DNA of 64,000 bases. It comes from Vibrio harveyi NBRC 15634 = ATCC 14126 = KCTC 12724 (lineage in GTDB: Bacteria; Pseudomonadota; Gammaproteobacteria; Enterobacterales; Vibrionaceae). How positions within the stretch are numbered: position 1 is the stretch's first letter; every line of letters begins with the position of its first letter. Position numbers and translations under genes: made by a program. Under the pieces are notes generated by a model. That model saw only the letters and a program-made list of their open reading frames with translations. It was not told the origin of the DNA and did not search any database. Shown piece by piece: positions 36,189 through 44,620 of the stretch. The stretch lies in the NCBI RefSeq assembly GCF_001591145.1, contig NZ_BCUF01000014.1, positions 43,981 to 107,980 of the forward strand. The letters are read 5' to 3'.

Positions 36189-36419
36189 TTATTGCCCATT
36201 GAGATGTTTGATAATTGCTGCCTTTGCATGCTCAGGTGTGGCTGCTTCACCCTCTGGGACATCGAGCTCTGCTTTTGGGTGCACCCCTAGTGCATCCTCA
36301 GCGATGTGCAACCAATCTGGGTGCCAATAATATGGGTTATTGCCTTCTGGGTGGTCCCAGCTATGAACTCCTTCGTGTATGCCTCGATAAGAGAGGTCAT
36401 CCATCGTAAACATTTTCAT
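36189..36419 (-). CDS. Small protein with YYWHPDWLH motif, paralogue 2
   Basis: A 76-residue protein homologous to the one at 35534-35833: YRGIHEGVHSWDHPEG, then NPYYWHPDWLHIAEDA, then GVHPKAELD, then a short helix with AKAAIIKHLNG. I chose the ATG at 36419 because GGAGG lies five bases upstream; several ATGs are clustered there (36422, 36413). No known domain recognised. The repeat immediately downstream probably serves as its transcript end. Confidence 0.75.
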   Translation of the reverse strand: MKMFTMDDLSYRGIHEGVHSWDHPEGNNPYYWHPDWLHIAEDALGVHPKAELDVPEGEAATPEHAKAAIIKHLNGQ

Positions 36420-36596
36420 CATTTCCTCCCGTAGAATATTCATACCTTTGAAAGTATGGAACATAAATTCTCATTTCGTAACGTCAATTGATATCACTAA
36501 GATTGATTAATTACGTTTCGAGTTTGATAAGTCGAAGATCGGAATCAGGGCGTGAAGTATGCTAAGGTGCGCTCGGTAGTAAGAAATGAGGGAAGC

Positions 36597-37988
36597 ATGA
36601 ACCGATACCGCCAACTGGCTGAGCTGTTTAAAACGCAAATTCAACAAAATACATGGAGAGCAGGAGAGAAGTTGCCCTCCGTGCGTGTCACTAGCCGCAA
36701 CCATTCGGTCAGTACAGGAACTGTGTTACAAGCCTATCAATTGCTCGAAGCGCAAGGTTGGGTGATTGCTAAACCTCAGTCGGGTTACTTTGTTACTGCT
36801 GAGCTCGAACGTCTCGACGCTACTGGTGCTGATAACAATACGTATCGCACTTCACTAAACGATGAGTTGTACGATTTCCTCAAACAACAAACCGTGCCAA
36901 ACGCGACAAAGCTAGGCTCCGCGTTTCCTGACCCTGCACTTTTTCCTCTCGAAGCACTAAACCGTAACCTTGCCAGTTCCGGGCGAAAAATGGGACCAGA
37001 TACCTTGTTAGATAACCTACCACCGGGTAGTGCTTCTTTACGCCGCTCGATTGCCCAGCGCTATATACAGCAAGGCATGACTTTAACGCATGATGATATC
37101 GTTATTACCTCTGGCGCGTTAGAAGCGCTCAACCTCAGTTTGCAAGTGGTTACTGAGCCAGGGGATACGGTTGTCATTGAGTCGCCAACATTTTATGGTG
37201 CGTTACAAGCAATTGAACGACTAGGGTTGAATGCCATTGAGATCTCGGTAGATGCCGAGAAAGGGCATTCCTTGGCTCAGATGGAACAAGCTTTTGCACA
37301 GCACAACGTTAAGGCTTGTTGGCTTATGAGTAACTTTCATAATCCAACAGGCACTTCGTTGAGTGACGAACAAAAGCAACGTGTTGTTGAGCTTGCCAAT
37401 CTACATGATGTGTATCTGATTGAAGATGATGTTTACGCAGAGTTGTATTTCTCCGACAAGAAGCCGACATCGCTGAAAACCTATGATGACCAAGAGCGCG
37501 TTTTGCATTGTGGCTCTCTTTCAAAAAGTCTTTGTCCTGGCTATCGGTTGGGGTGGGTGATCACCAAGCGCTTTAACGAGCGTGTTCAAAAGCTTCAACT
37601 GATGTCGACGCTATCTGGCAGTGCACCTATTCAACAGGGAGTTGCGCATTACCTGCAAAATGACAGCTATGACAATCATTTAAGAAAGCTGCGTAAAGGG
37701 CTTGAACAGCGCCAAGCTATGTTTGTGCAAACAATGAAAGAGTGTTTGCCTAAATCTATCGAGTACTATCTTCCTCATGGCGGTTATTTCTTATGGCTTA
37801 AGTTGCCTCAAGGGATAAGCAGTAAAGTGGTTCATCACACCTTGCTGTCACAGCAGGTAACTGTTGCGCATGGTGCGTTGTTCTCGGTCGATGAGCAATA
37901 TCAGGACTATCTGCGTTTGAATACTTCTCTGCCCATTGATGACAATCTGTGTCAGGCTTTGGGGAAATTGGGTGAGTTACTTCACTAA
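36597..37988 (+). CDS. MocR/PdxR-type GntR regulator with aminotransferase domain
   Basis: A 463-residue transcription factor. The N-terminal GntR winged helix (about residues 5-70; GEKLPSVRVTSRNHSVSTGTV, WVIAKPQSGYFV) is fused to a fold-type I aminotransferase domain (about 110-455) that binds PLP, with the lysine in GSLSKSLCPGYRLGWV and the NFHNPTGTSLS motif. MocR proteins usually sense PLP-amino acid adducts and control metabolism or transport; the target is unknown. The ATG at 36597 has GAGGGAAG just upstream. Confidence 0.9.
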   Translation: MNRYRQLAELFKTQIQQNTWRAGEKLPSVRVTSRNHSVSTGTVLQAYQLLEAQGWVIAKPQSGYFVTAELERLDATGADNNTYRTSLNDELYDFLKQQTVPNATKLGSAFPDPALFPLEALNRNLASSGRKMGPDTLLDNLPPGSASLRRSIAQRYIQQGMTLTHDDIVITSGALEALNLSLQVVTEPGDTVVIESPTFYGALQAIERLGLNAIEISVDAEKGHSLAQMEQAFAQHNVKACWLMSNFHNPTGTSLSDEQKQRVVELANLHDVYLIEDDVYAELYFSDKKPTSLKTYDDQERVLHCGSLSKSLCPGYRLGWVITKRFNERVQKLQLMSTLSGSAPIQQGVAHYLQNDSYDNHLRKLRKGLEQRQAMFVQTMKECLPKSIEYYLPHGGYFLWLKLPQGISSKVVHHTLLSQQVTVAHGALFSVDEQYQDYLRLNTSLPIDDNLCQALGKLGELLH

Positions 37989-38087
37989 AGAAACTGTTTA
38001 ATCCTTTTTTGACCTAACTGTATCAGAGTGGTTTACTTGGGTTGTGCTTCAATCGAATACGGAAATATTGTGATGATTGGAGTGACA

Positions 38088-38309
38088 ATGAAAAAGCAGT
38101 TGGTAAAACATGAATTAAGATTGATCGCCGTTGCCATTTTTAGCGCATTTCTGTTGGTATTTGCGCACCTTATTTTGGCGAAATCGTTCTCTCACATGGC
38201 GTGGACGGAATACACCGCGGCTGTGATCCCCTTTATTATGTTTGGTTTGTGCGTACTGGGTGTTAAGTATGCCGCCAAGGCAGATAAAGATGATGAGAAT
38301 AAGTCTTAG
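38088..38309 (+). CDS. Small two-helix membrane protein
   Basis: A 73-residue protein with two hydrophobic helices (about residues 12-32 and 43-62) and a charged C-terminus (KADKDDENKS). The ATG at 38088 has GGAG six bases upstream; the frame has earlier ATGs without sites. It precedes a small lipoprotein gene by 31 bases in the same direction. Family not recognised. Confidence 0.65.
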   Translation: MKKQLVKHELRLIAVAIFSAFLLVFAHLILAKSFSHMAWTEYTAAVIPFIMFGLCVLGVKYAAKADKDDENKS

Positions 38310-38340
38310 ATTCATGAGATAGAAGTTAGGAATAAACACT

Positions 38341-38700
38341 ATGAAACATGCATGGCTACTGGCACTGTCTGCTATCACTTTTGGTTGCACGGCTAATCAA
38401 GGTGATGAGCCCGAATCGGTGATCTTACACTACGGCAAGTCGGAGCTTGTTGCTCAAATACAAGCCAACGAACAGTTCGAAGCCCAAATCAACAATGATC
38501 AAGAGCAGGTTGATTTTTCTGGCCTTGTGAGAAAACAGTCGTCGGGCTACCTCGTTGATGTTGTTGCTATGCAAGAAAGTAAAACCCAGCATTCTAGCTC
38601 TAGTGTGAACACACAAGTGTTAATCAAAGAGGGTGACGTAGGTAAGCCACTCATGATTGGTGCGGTTAACGACAATGCAATGAGTGTGACGCTGAAATAG
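38341..38700 (+). CDS. Small lipoprotein of unknown function
   Basis: A 119-residue protein with a short lipoprotein signal (MKHAWLLALSAITFGC; lipid-attachment cysteine at 16) and a polar mature part rich in Gln/Ser/Val strands (VDFSGLVRKQSSGYLVDVV; TQVLIKEGDVGKPLMIGAV) suggestive of a small beta fold. It is likely co-transcribed with the two-helix protein upstream and ends at a strong terminator. No family recognised. Confidence 0.68.
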   Translation: MKHAWLLALSAITFGCTANQGDEPESVILHYGKSELVAQIQANEQFEAQINNDQEQVDFSGLVRKQSSGYLVDVVAMQESKTQHSSSSVNTQVLIKEGDVGKPLMIGAVNDNAMSVTLK

Positions 38701-38734
38701 TTGAAATAACAGAAACGATGAAACTGCCACAAAC

Positions 38735-38767
38735 TAAAAGACCTCCACTTGGGAGGTCTTTTTAATT
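38735..38767. terminator. Bidirectional terminator between the lipoprotein gene and asnS
   Basis: Stem AAAAGACCTCC/GGGAGGTCTTTTT serves both convergent genes. Confidence 0.88.
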
Positions 38768-38785
38768 CTGTATCACTCTAGGTGA

Positions 38786-40186
38786 TTAGAAGTTCGCAGA
38801 GCGAGGAGTACGTGGGAATGGGATCACGTCACGAACGTTGCCCATACCTGTTACGTAAGATACTAGACGCTCAAAGCCTAGACCGAAGCCTGCGTGTGGC
38901 ACTGTGCCGTAACGACGTAGGTCGCGGTACCAGCTCATGTGCTCAGGATCGATACCCACTTCACGCATACGTGCATCTAGGATGTCGAGACGCTCTTCAC
39001 GTTGAGAACCACCGATGATTTCGCCGATGCCTGGTGCTAGTACATCCATCGCTGCAACTGTTTTACCGTCATCGTTAGCACGCATGTAGAATGCTTTGAT
39101 GTCTTTCGGGTAGTTCTTAACGATTACAGGTGCTTTGAAGTGTTCTTCAGCAAGGAAGCGCTCGTGCTCAGAAGACATATCGATACCCCATTCAACTGGG
39201 AATTCGAATTCACGACCAGAATCAAGCAGGATTTGGATCGCGTCTGTGTAGTCAACTTGTGCGAAGTCAGAAGAGACAAACTGCTCTAGGCGAGTAATTG
39301 CTTCTTTGTCGATACGTTGAGCAAAGAACTCAAGGTCATCACGACATTCTTCAAGAACGGCTTTGAATACAAACTTCAGCATGTCTTCAGCCAATTTTGC
39401 AACGTCGTCTAGTTCTGCGAACGCAACTTCAGGCTCAACCATCCAGAATTCCGCTAGGTGGCGGCTTGTGTTTGAGTTTTCAGCACGGAAAGTAGGACCA
39501 AACGTGTAAACTTTGCTTAGTGCACAAGCGTAAGCTTCTGCGTTTAGCTGACCAGATACCGTTAGGAACGTCTCTTTACCGAAGAAGTCTTCGTTGTAGT
39601 CAACTTTACCATCGTCAGTGCGAGGCAGGTTTTCCATGTCTAGCGTAGATACGCGGAACATTTCACCAGCACCTTCTGCGTCAGAAGCTGTGATCAATGG
39701 CGCTGATACCCAGAAGTAACCTTGCTCGTGGTAGAAGCGGTGGATTGCTTGAGATAGGCAGTTACGTACGCGTGCTACTGCACCAATCACGTTTGTACGT
39801 GGACGTAGGTGAGCAACTTCGCGTAGGTACTCGATAGAGTGACGAGTTTTTGCCATTGGGTAAGTGTCAGCATCTTCAACCCAGCCAACAACTTTAACGT
39901 CAGTTGCTGCTAGTTCGAAGTCTTGACCTTTCGCAGGAGAGGCAACAATCTTACCAGTTACTTCAACAGAGCAGCCAGTCGTTAGCTTAAGTACTTCGTT
40001 GTCGTAATTATTAAGATTATTAGGGACCACGGCCTGAATCGGGTCGAAACAAGAGCCGTCATAAATGGCAAGGAAAGAGATTCCAGCTTTGGAATCACGA
40101 CGTGAACGGATCCAGCCACGAACAGTTACTTCACTGTCTACTGCTAGCTGACCTTTCAAAACGTCTGATACAGGCGCGTAAGTCAT
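38786..40186 (-). CDS. asnS: Asparaginyl-tRNA synthetase
   Basis: A 466-residue class IIb aminoacyl-tRNA synthetase that charges tRNA-Asn. It has an N-terminal OB anticodon-binding domain ([20 protein letters not shown]) and class II motifs 2 ([20 protein letters not shown]) and 3 ([13 protein letters not shown]). The start at 40186 ([12 protein letters not shown]) gives the family length and aligns with E. coli AsnS; an ATG at 40204 adds six residues. Neither has a clear ribosome site. Confidence 0.97.
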   Translation of the reverse strand: MTYAPVSDVLKGQLAVDSEVTVRGWIRSRRDSKAGISFLAIYDGSCFDPIQAVVPNNLNNYDNEVLKLTTGCSVEVTGKIVASPAKGQDFELAATDVKVVGWVEDADTYPMAKTRHSIEYLREVAHLRPRTNVIGAVARVRNCLSQAIHRFYHEQGYFWVSAPLITASDAEGAGEMFRVSTLDMENLPRTDDGKVDYNEDFFGKETFLTVSGQLNAEAYACALSKVYTFGPTFRAENSNTSRHLAEFWMVEPEVAFAELDDVAKLAEDMLKFVFKAVLEECRDDLEFFAQRIDKEAITRLEQFVSSDFAQVDYTDAIQILLDSGREFEFPVEWGIDMSSEHERFLAEEHFKAPVIVKNYPKDIKAFYMRANDDGKTVAAMDVLAPGIGEIIGGSQREERLDILDARMREVGIDPEHMSWYRDLRRYGTVPHAGFGLGFERLVSYVTGMGNVRDVIPFPRTPRSANF

Positions 40187-40373
40187 GTTTTCAATATTCT
40201 CCATTGAGGTAAAAATTCAACTCAACACTTAAAAGTGCCTGTCTTACAACAAAAATTGTTTAAAAAACAAGCGAAGTGTTGAGTTGGATAGAATTTTTTA
40301 GATTCAACGAAACATATTACCTGTCAAATCGTCAGCTTCAACCTTTATATTCAATTTGAAGGAGAGAATTTCC

Positions 40374-41999
40374 TTATTTATTCTCTTGCGCTCTCTCTGA
40401 AAGGGTAAATTGGCTAAGTAATGACTCCAAACGCTCTGAAAGATGTTCCAGATCGACACTGATCTCGCGAGTGTGTGATGCCGATTGTGAGGTCTCGTTT
40501 GCGTGTAAGGTAATGGTGTCAACTTTGCTTTGGATGTGCTTGCTTACCCCAGATGTTGTTAGTGTCTGATGTTGGATATTTTCAGCGTGTTTAAGTACTT
40601 GATGCATCTCATCGACCACATTGTGCATGGTCTGTGACAATGCTTCGACATCTACTGAGCGCTGATGAGCAAACTCGCACACTGTATCGACCGAGGTTAA
40701 CGACTCTTCGCTGCCTTGTTGGAACTGAGAAATAATCGTCTCAATATTACTGGTGGCTTCGGCGGTGCGAGAGGCAAGATTGCGCACTTCATCGGCAACT
40801 ACCGCAAAACCACGACCTTGATCTCCGGCTCGGGCGGCTTCAATAGCGGCGTTAAGCGCCAATAAATTGGTTTGCTCAGCGATGCCTTTTATCACGCCAA
40901 GAATTGATGACACTTCATCAGTTTGTTGGTTTAACGTCGCAATGTTCTCACGCACTTTATCAATATCGGTCACAAGGTGCTTGATGTCTTCGCTGACATG
41001 ATGGGCTTGACCTGCGCTGGTGGTTGCAACGTCAACGGTATGGTTAACTAAGGTTGTCGCATCGACTGTCGCTTGCTCCACCACGCTTTGTTGCTCAAGC
41101 ATATCGGTAATATTGGTTTGCACTTCATTGGTTTCGACTTGTTGATTATCAGCAGCTTCATCGGTCGATTGAGCTACATCAGTCAGCCTTCCTGCTGAGT
41201 CTGCAAGAGAGTGGGAGGTATCTCGAACGCGTTCTAAACTCTCTGACACCGTATCCATAAACGAATTGATGGAATCCGACAATTGACCGACTTCATCATT
41301 TTGTGTGCCTGACAAACGCTTGGAGAGATCTTTACTGGCACTAACGTTAGACATAAAGCGTGATGTATTTTGAATAGGGCGGACGATGATTTTTCGGATG
41401 AGTCCCATAGTGATGAGGAAGCCAACAAATGCGATCACTGACATGATCCCCATCGCAAACACGGCTTGCTTGTTAATCAGCGTGTTGACGTGACTCATGT
41501 TGTATTCAAGACGAATAGCACCAAGCACTTCGCCCTCAGGAGCAATATGGCAGGACACGCAATTTGTGCCTCGATAGTCCTCACTTGATTTCATTGGTAG
41601 AGCGACGACCAAGCCCTTACCCCATTCAGCACTGATGGGTTCAATGACCAATTCCCCGCTAAGTGCCCGTTGATCGATGTCGTCGAGAGGTTGTTGGTTG
41701 GTTTGCCCTTGACCATAAAACTTTGACACGGCATCGGCACGCAACACGCGTACTTGTTCAATGCCTTCCTGTGCCAGCGCTTTTTGTCGTAGTGTCTCTT
41801 TCTGCGACATCGTGCCTGTCAGCATCATCATGTTTAAGCTGTCGAAGTAGTTACTGGCTTTGTCGTGTAACTGTTCGCTTAGTACATCATTAATAAGTGT
41901 TTTTTGTTGGTAGTACTGATACCCAGTGGACACGGCAAGAACACATGTGAACACGACGATCAGGGCGAGTAGGAGTTTAAAGGTAATAGTTGAGCGCAT
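40374..41999 (-). CDS. Methyl-accepting chemotaxis protein with periplasmic c-type haem motif
   Basis: A 541-residue receptor: helix 1 (about 8-27), periplasmic domain (28-178), helix 2 (about 179-201), HAMP, and a signalling hairpin with [20 protein letters not shown]. The periplasmic domain carries a single CXXCH ([10 protein letters not shown], 147-151) preceded by DYRGTN and followed by [10 protein letters not shown]. This pattern resembles haem-c PAS-like sensor domains (Tll0287/DUF3365-type) described in some Geobacter chemoreceptors. It probably binds haem covalently and senses redox state or a diatomic gas (inference). Confidence 0.9.
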   Translation of the reverse strand: MRSTITFKLLLALIVVFTCVLAVSTGYQYYQQKTLINDVLSEQLHDKASNYFDSLNMMMLTGTMSQKETLRQKALAQEGIEQVRVLRADAVSKFYGQGQTNQQPLDDIDQRALSGELVIEPISAEWGKGLVVALPMKSSEDYRGTNCVSCHIAPEGEVLGAIRLEYNMSHVNTLINKQAVFAMGIMSVIAFVGFLITMGLIRKIIVRPIQNTSRFMSNVSASKDLSKRLSGTQNDEVGQLSDSINSFMDTVSESLERVRDTSHSLADSAGRLTDVAQSTDEAADNQQVETNEVQTNITDMLEQQSVVEQATVDATTLVNHTVDVATTSAGQAHHVSEDIKHLVTDIDKVRENIATLNQQTDEVSSILGVIKGIAEQTNLLALNAAIEAARAGDQGRGFAVVADEVRNLASRTAEATSNIETIISQFQQGSEESLTSVDTVCEFAHQRSVDVEALSQTMHNVVDEMHQVLKHAENIQHQTLTTSGVSKHIQSKVDTITLHANETSQSASHTREISVDLEHLSERLESLLSQFTLSERAQENK

Positions 42000-42361
42000 A
42001 TTTTTATAAGTGTTATTGGAACGAACCCCACAATATTAAGAGGTTAGTTGCACTTGAGCGATGAATTGGCTAACTGAATGTGACCCCAAACATTTTGTGG
42101 TTATGTAAATGTGATGTAAGTGGTGTGTAATCAAAACTTTGACGTGGTGACAAAAAAACGGCACGGTGTTTTTTAAGATCTTTTAATGCTAAAAATTTTC
42201 TACTTGGTTAGATAATGGCGCCCGTGTTTTCAATTTCAATACGTCATGATTTACTGCTTTATCGTTTGCCTTGCTATTCATAGCGGGCGCTATTGATAAA
42301 GGTTGTCATTAAAGGGTGAATTCCTTAGTATTGCGTGTCTTTTTAAAGCCTGAGAATCAAG
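42000..42361. other. Divergent intergenic region between the haem chemoreceptor and queD
   Basis: 362 AT-rich bases with no gene I can support and no recognised riboswitch; presumably it holds both promoters. Confidence 0.4.
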
Positions 42362-42724
42362 ATGAAAACAGAATTGTATAAAGAGTTTATGTTCGAAGCG
42401 GCACACCACTTGCCACACGTACCTGAAGGTCATAAGTGTGGACGCTTACATGGACACTCTTTCCTTGTTCGTCTTTATGTAGAAGGTGAAGTAGACCCTC
42501 ATACAGGTTGGGTTGTAGATTTTGCTGAAATCAAAGCCGCATTCAAACCTATCTACAACCGTCTCGACCATTACTATTTGAACGACATTGAAGGTCTGGA
42601 AAACCCAACCAGCGAAGTTCTAGCAAAATGGATTTGGCAACAACTTAAGCCAAGCTTACCTCTGCTTAGTAAAGTAGAGATCAAAGAGACGTGTACCGCA
42701 GGTTGTATTTACAAAGGTGAGTAA
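42362..42724 (+). CDS. queD: 6-carboxy-5,6,7,8-tetrahydropterin synthase QueD
   Basis: A 120-residue enzyme of queuosine/preQ0 synthesis, converting dihydroneopterin triphosphate to 6-carboxytetrahydropterin. The zinc histidines are seen in [24 protein letters not shown], with the catalytic cysteine in [10 protein letters not shown], and the C-terminal [13 protein letters not shown] motif is present. It is monocistronic with its own terminator. Confidence 0.95.
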   Translation: MKTELYKEFMFEAAHHLPHVPEGHKCGRLHGHSFLVRLYVEGEVDPHTGWVVDFAEIKAAFKPIYNRLDHYYLNDIEGLENPTSEVLAKWIWQQLKPSLPLLSKVEIKETCTAGCIYKGE

Positions 42725-42745
42725 TCGTCTTCTGCATGCATACAA

Positions 42746-42781
42746 GAAAGGCAAGCCAAACGGCTTGCCTTTTTCTTTATC
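42746..42781 (+). terminator. Rho-independent terminator of queD
   Basis: Stem AAAGGCAAGCC/GGCTTGCCTTT followed by Ts. It is convergent with the LuxR-type gene and may serve it too. Confidence 0.85.
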
Positions 42782-42801
42782 AAGAATTTATTAGTGGGCG
42801 T

Positions 42802-43590
42802 TTAATAGCCTATGCCATTTCTCAGTGCAAACTGAACTAAATCTGCATGACTGTCCAGCTCTAGCATGTCTAGCAACCGATATTTATGAGATTCGATCGT
42901 TCTTGGGCTTAGATTGAGTTCTGTGGCAATTTCTTTTGCTGATAATCCTTTAGCCAGCAAACCCAGCACGTCACATTGACGGTGACTCAAACGTAGCATG
43001 CGGTGATTTTCTTGGTCGGTTTTCATGTCTGGACGGTGCAAACTACGATGTAGCTTTGAATGTTGCCAAAAGGACAGCCACATATGAGAGATGAAGCTAA
43101 CCTGTTCAAGCTGGCTTTCGGATAAGCCGCAACTGTTGCTACCAAAGAGAGTAAAAGAGAGACCGCCCCAGCGCTGACCAAATTGGACGAGTGGAATAGT
43201 GTAATGGCAACACGCGCCTTGTGCTGACAGCATGCGCAATACCACTACATCACTGTTGACTAAAGCGTTTTTATCGAAAAACTGGGTTTTCTCAGAATTA
43301 CCAATTAAGCGCAGGTAGCGTTCGCCATCTTCGACCCCGACTTGCTTAGTCGTCAGAACTTGGTGTGGCTCGCGAGCAACAGAAAGCGTTTTCCCTTGAT
43401 TGAAAAACAGCATGGAGTTGGGAAACATCGTCATACGATCGATTTCAAACCATTCCATGGCTTCTAGCATAAACTGCTTGAGGTAGCTTTCACATTCGTC
43501 AGCATGTGCGGACGTTAAAAGCTTCGCTTGACGTATCATCAACGCATCAAAACTGGTGGATTTGGTGGTGTTACCTATATCACTGCCCAT
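42802..43590 (-). CDS. LuxR-family regulator with GAF-like N-terminal domain
   Basis: A 262-residue transcription factor. The N-terminal part (about 1-190) has the look of a GAF/autoinducer-type sensor (YLKQFMLEAMEWFEIDRMTM; CHYTIPLVQFGQRWGGLSF). The C-terminus is a LuxR helix-turn-helix (LSHRQCDVLGLLAKGLSAKE, then TIESHKYRLLDMLELDSHAD). There is no phospho-acceptor receiver. The ligand is unknown. An inverted repeat at 43681-43698, about 95 bases upstream of its start, is a candidate autoregulatory operator. Confidence 0.85.
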   Translation of the reverse strand: MGSDIGNTTKSTSFDALMIRQAKLLTSAHADECESYLKQFMLEAMEWFEIDRMTMFPNSMLFFNQGKTLSVAREPHQVLTTKQVGVEDGERYLRLIGNSEKTQFFDKNALVNSDVVVLRMLSAQGACCHYTIPLVQFGQRWGGLSFTLFGSNSCGLSESQLEQVSFISHMWLSFWQHSKLHRSLHRPDMKTDQENHRMLRLSHRQCDVLGLLAKGLSAKEIATELNLSPRTIESHKYRLLDMLELDSHADLVQFALRNGIGY

Positions 43591-43680
43591 AAAAGTTGGC
43601 CCATCTTATCGTTTTTTATAAATGCAGTATTTTTACTCTACACCCTTGCCCTATCATTTTGCAAAATTGCTCCCGCAATA

Positions 43681-43698
43681 ATTCGAAGTTTTTCGAAT
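43681..43698. promoter_or_regulatory. 7-4-7 inverted repeat between divergent genes
   Basis: ATTCGAA-GTTT-TTCGAAT is a perfect inverted repeat located between the LuxR-type gene and the small gene at 43848. Confidence 0.4.
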
Positions 43699-43847
43699 CA
43701 CATATACGGTATCCATTTTATCTCAAGGAGAGAGTTCACGCACGTATGGGCAAAGGGCTCCAACTGCATGGATACGGTCATTTTTTATTATCATTTGGGT
43801 GAATGGCGAGCAAGTTAAGCCTCTTTCACCTTGCGGAGAGGTGTACA

Positions 43848-43985
43848 ATGAAGATGATGAAACTGCGTTATCGCGCGGGATCACATAGCATGTGGGTGGA
43901 AGTCGTAGTATCGACGTTTGTTGCCGAAGAATTGGCGAAAGAATACATTGGCTATGGCTGGCAAGCTGAAGTCATGGCAGTTTAA
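43848..43985 (+). CDS. 45-residue conserved-looking small protein
   Basis: Begins MKMMKLRYRAGSHSMWVEV and ends GYGWQAEVMAV. It is preceded by a GGAGAGG ribosome site eight bases from the ATG and followed four bases after the stop by a strong terminator, so it is a genuine small transcript. The composition (basic N-terminus, amphipathic helix AEELAKEYIGYG) gives no functional clue. Confidence 0.7.
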   Translation: MKMMKLRYRAGSHSMWVEVVVSTFVAEELAKEYIGYGWQAEVMAV

Positions 43986-43988
43986 AGT

Positions 43989-44024
43989 GAAATGGGCAGT
44001 CTAATATAGACTGCCCATTTTTTA
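43989..44024 (+). terminator. Rho-independent terminator
   Basis: Stem AAATGGGCAGTCTA/TAGACTGCCCATTT with Ts on the + strand; it is also symmetrical enough to end the convergent GNAT gene. Confidence 0.88.
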
Positions 44025-44045
44025 TTTCGGTGGTTTGTTTTCGAC

Positions 44046-44513
44046 TTAACTCAATGCATGGCGCATGATCAGCGCCTTACCTTGAGCGTCGTAAATGGTC
44101 TTTTGCGTATTTTCAAACCCAGTTGTCTCAAACAGTTTGATCGCCGCTTGGTTGGTGCTGGTGATCGTCGCACATATCGAGTTGCTTTCGGCATCAATAG
44201 CGTAACCATACACCATCAACTTTTGCAGCGTCGCTTTGCCTATCCCTTGACGCTGAAAGCGTTTATCAATCATGAGGTAGGTCAACCCAAGTTCATGACG
44301 TTTAGCAAAAGGCGCGTGTTGAGCAAATGCTTTATCAATCACCAAATACCCCACAGTCAAATAGTCGTGGAATATGGTGTAAAACACTTCCGATTTGGCG
44401 CGTTGTTGGTAAGCCTGTTCAAAGGGCTTGAAAAATCCTTTTTGATCGTCGTGCACATCCATTTGCATCAAGCTGGCAAAATCTTTCAGCTTGGCTGGTT
44501 TAATAGCGATCAT
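44046..44513 (-). CDS. GNAT-family N-acetyltransferase
   Basis: A 155-residue enzyme with the acetyl-CoA-binding motif A (LTYLMIDKRFQRQGIGKATL) and a C-terminal motif B (ATITSTNQAAIKLFETTGFE). The acceptor substrate cannot be predicted. It stands alone between two terminators. Confidence 0.87.
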   Translation of the reverse strand: MIAIKPAKLKDFASLMQMDVHDDQKGFFKPFEQAYQQRAKSEVFYTIFHDYLTVGYLVIDKAFAQHAPFAKRHELGLTYLMIDKRFQRQGIGKATLQKLMVYGYAIDAESNSICATITSTNQAAIKLFETTGFENTQKTIYDAQGKALIMRHALS

Positions 44514-44620
44514 GTGCTGAATCTATTTAGAGGCGGTAAAGTCGATACCGCCATTATAGTTGTGGATATAAAAAGTACGCAATCTGGTTATGTGCAGATT
44601 TTGTCAATAAATAGAAGCCG

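Noticed and set aside
42155..42175. GGCACGGTGTTTTTT considered as a sigma-54 promoter
   Set aside because: The -24-like GGCAC is present but no GC follows at the required distance for the -12 element.
43528..43818. Frames of 96 and 68 codons before the 45-residue gene
   Set aside because: They overlap the divergent promoter region and the inverted repeat, have poor starts, and show no conserved features.
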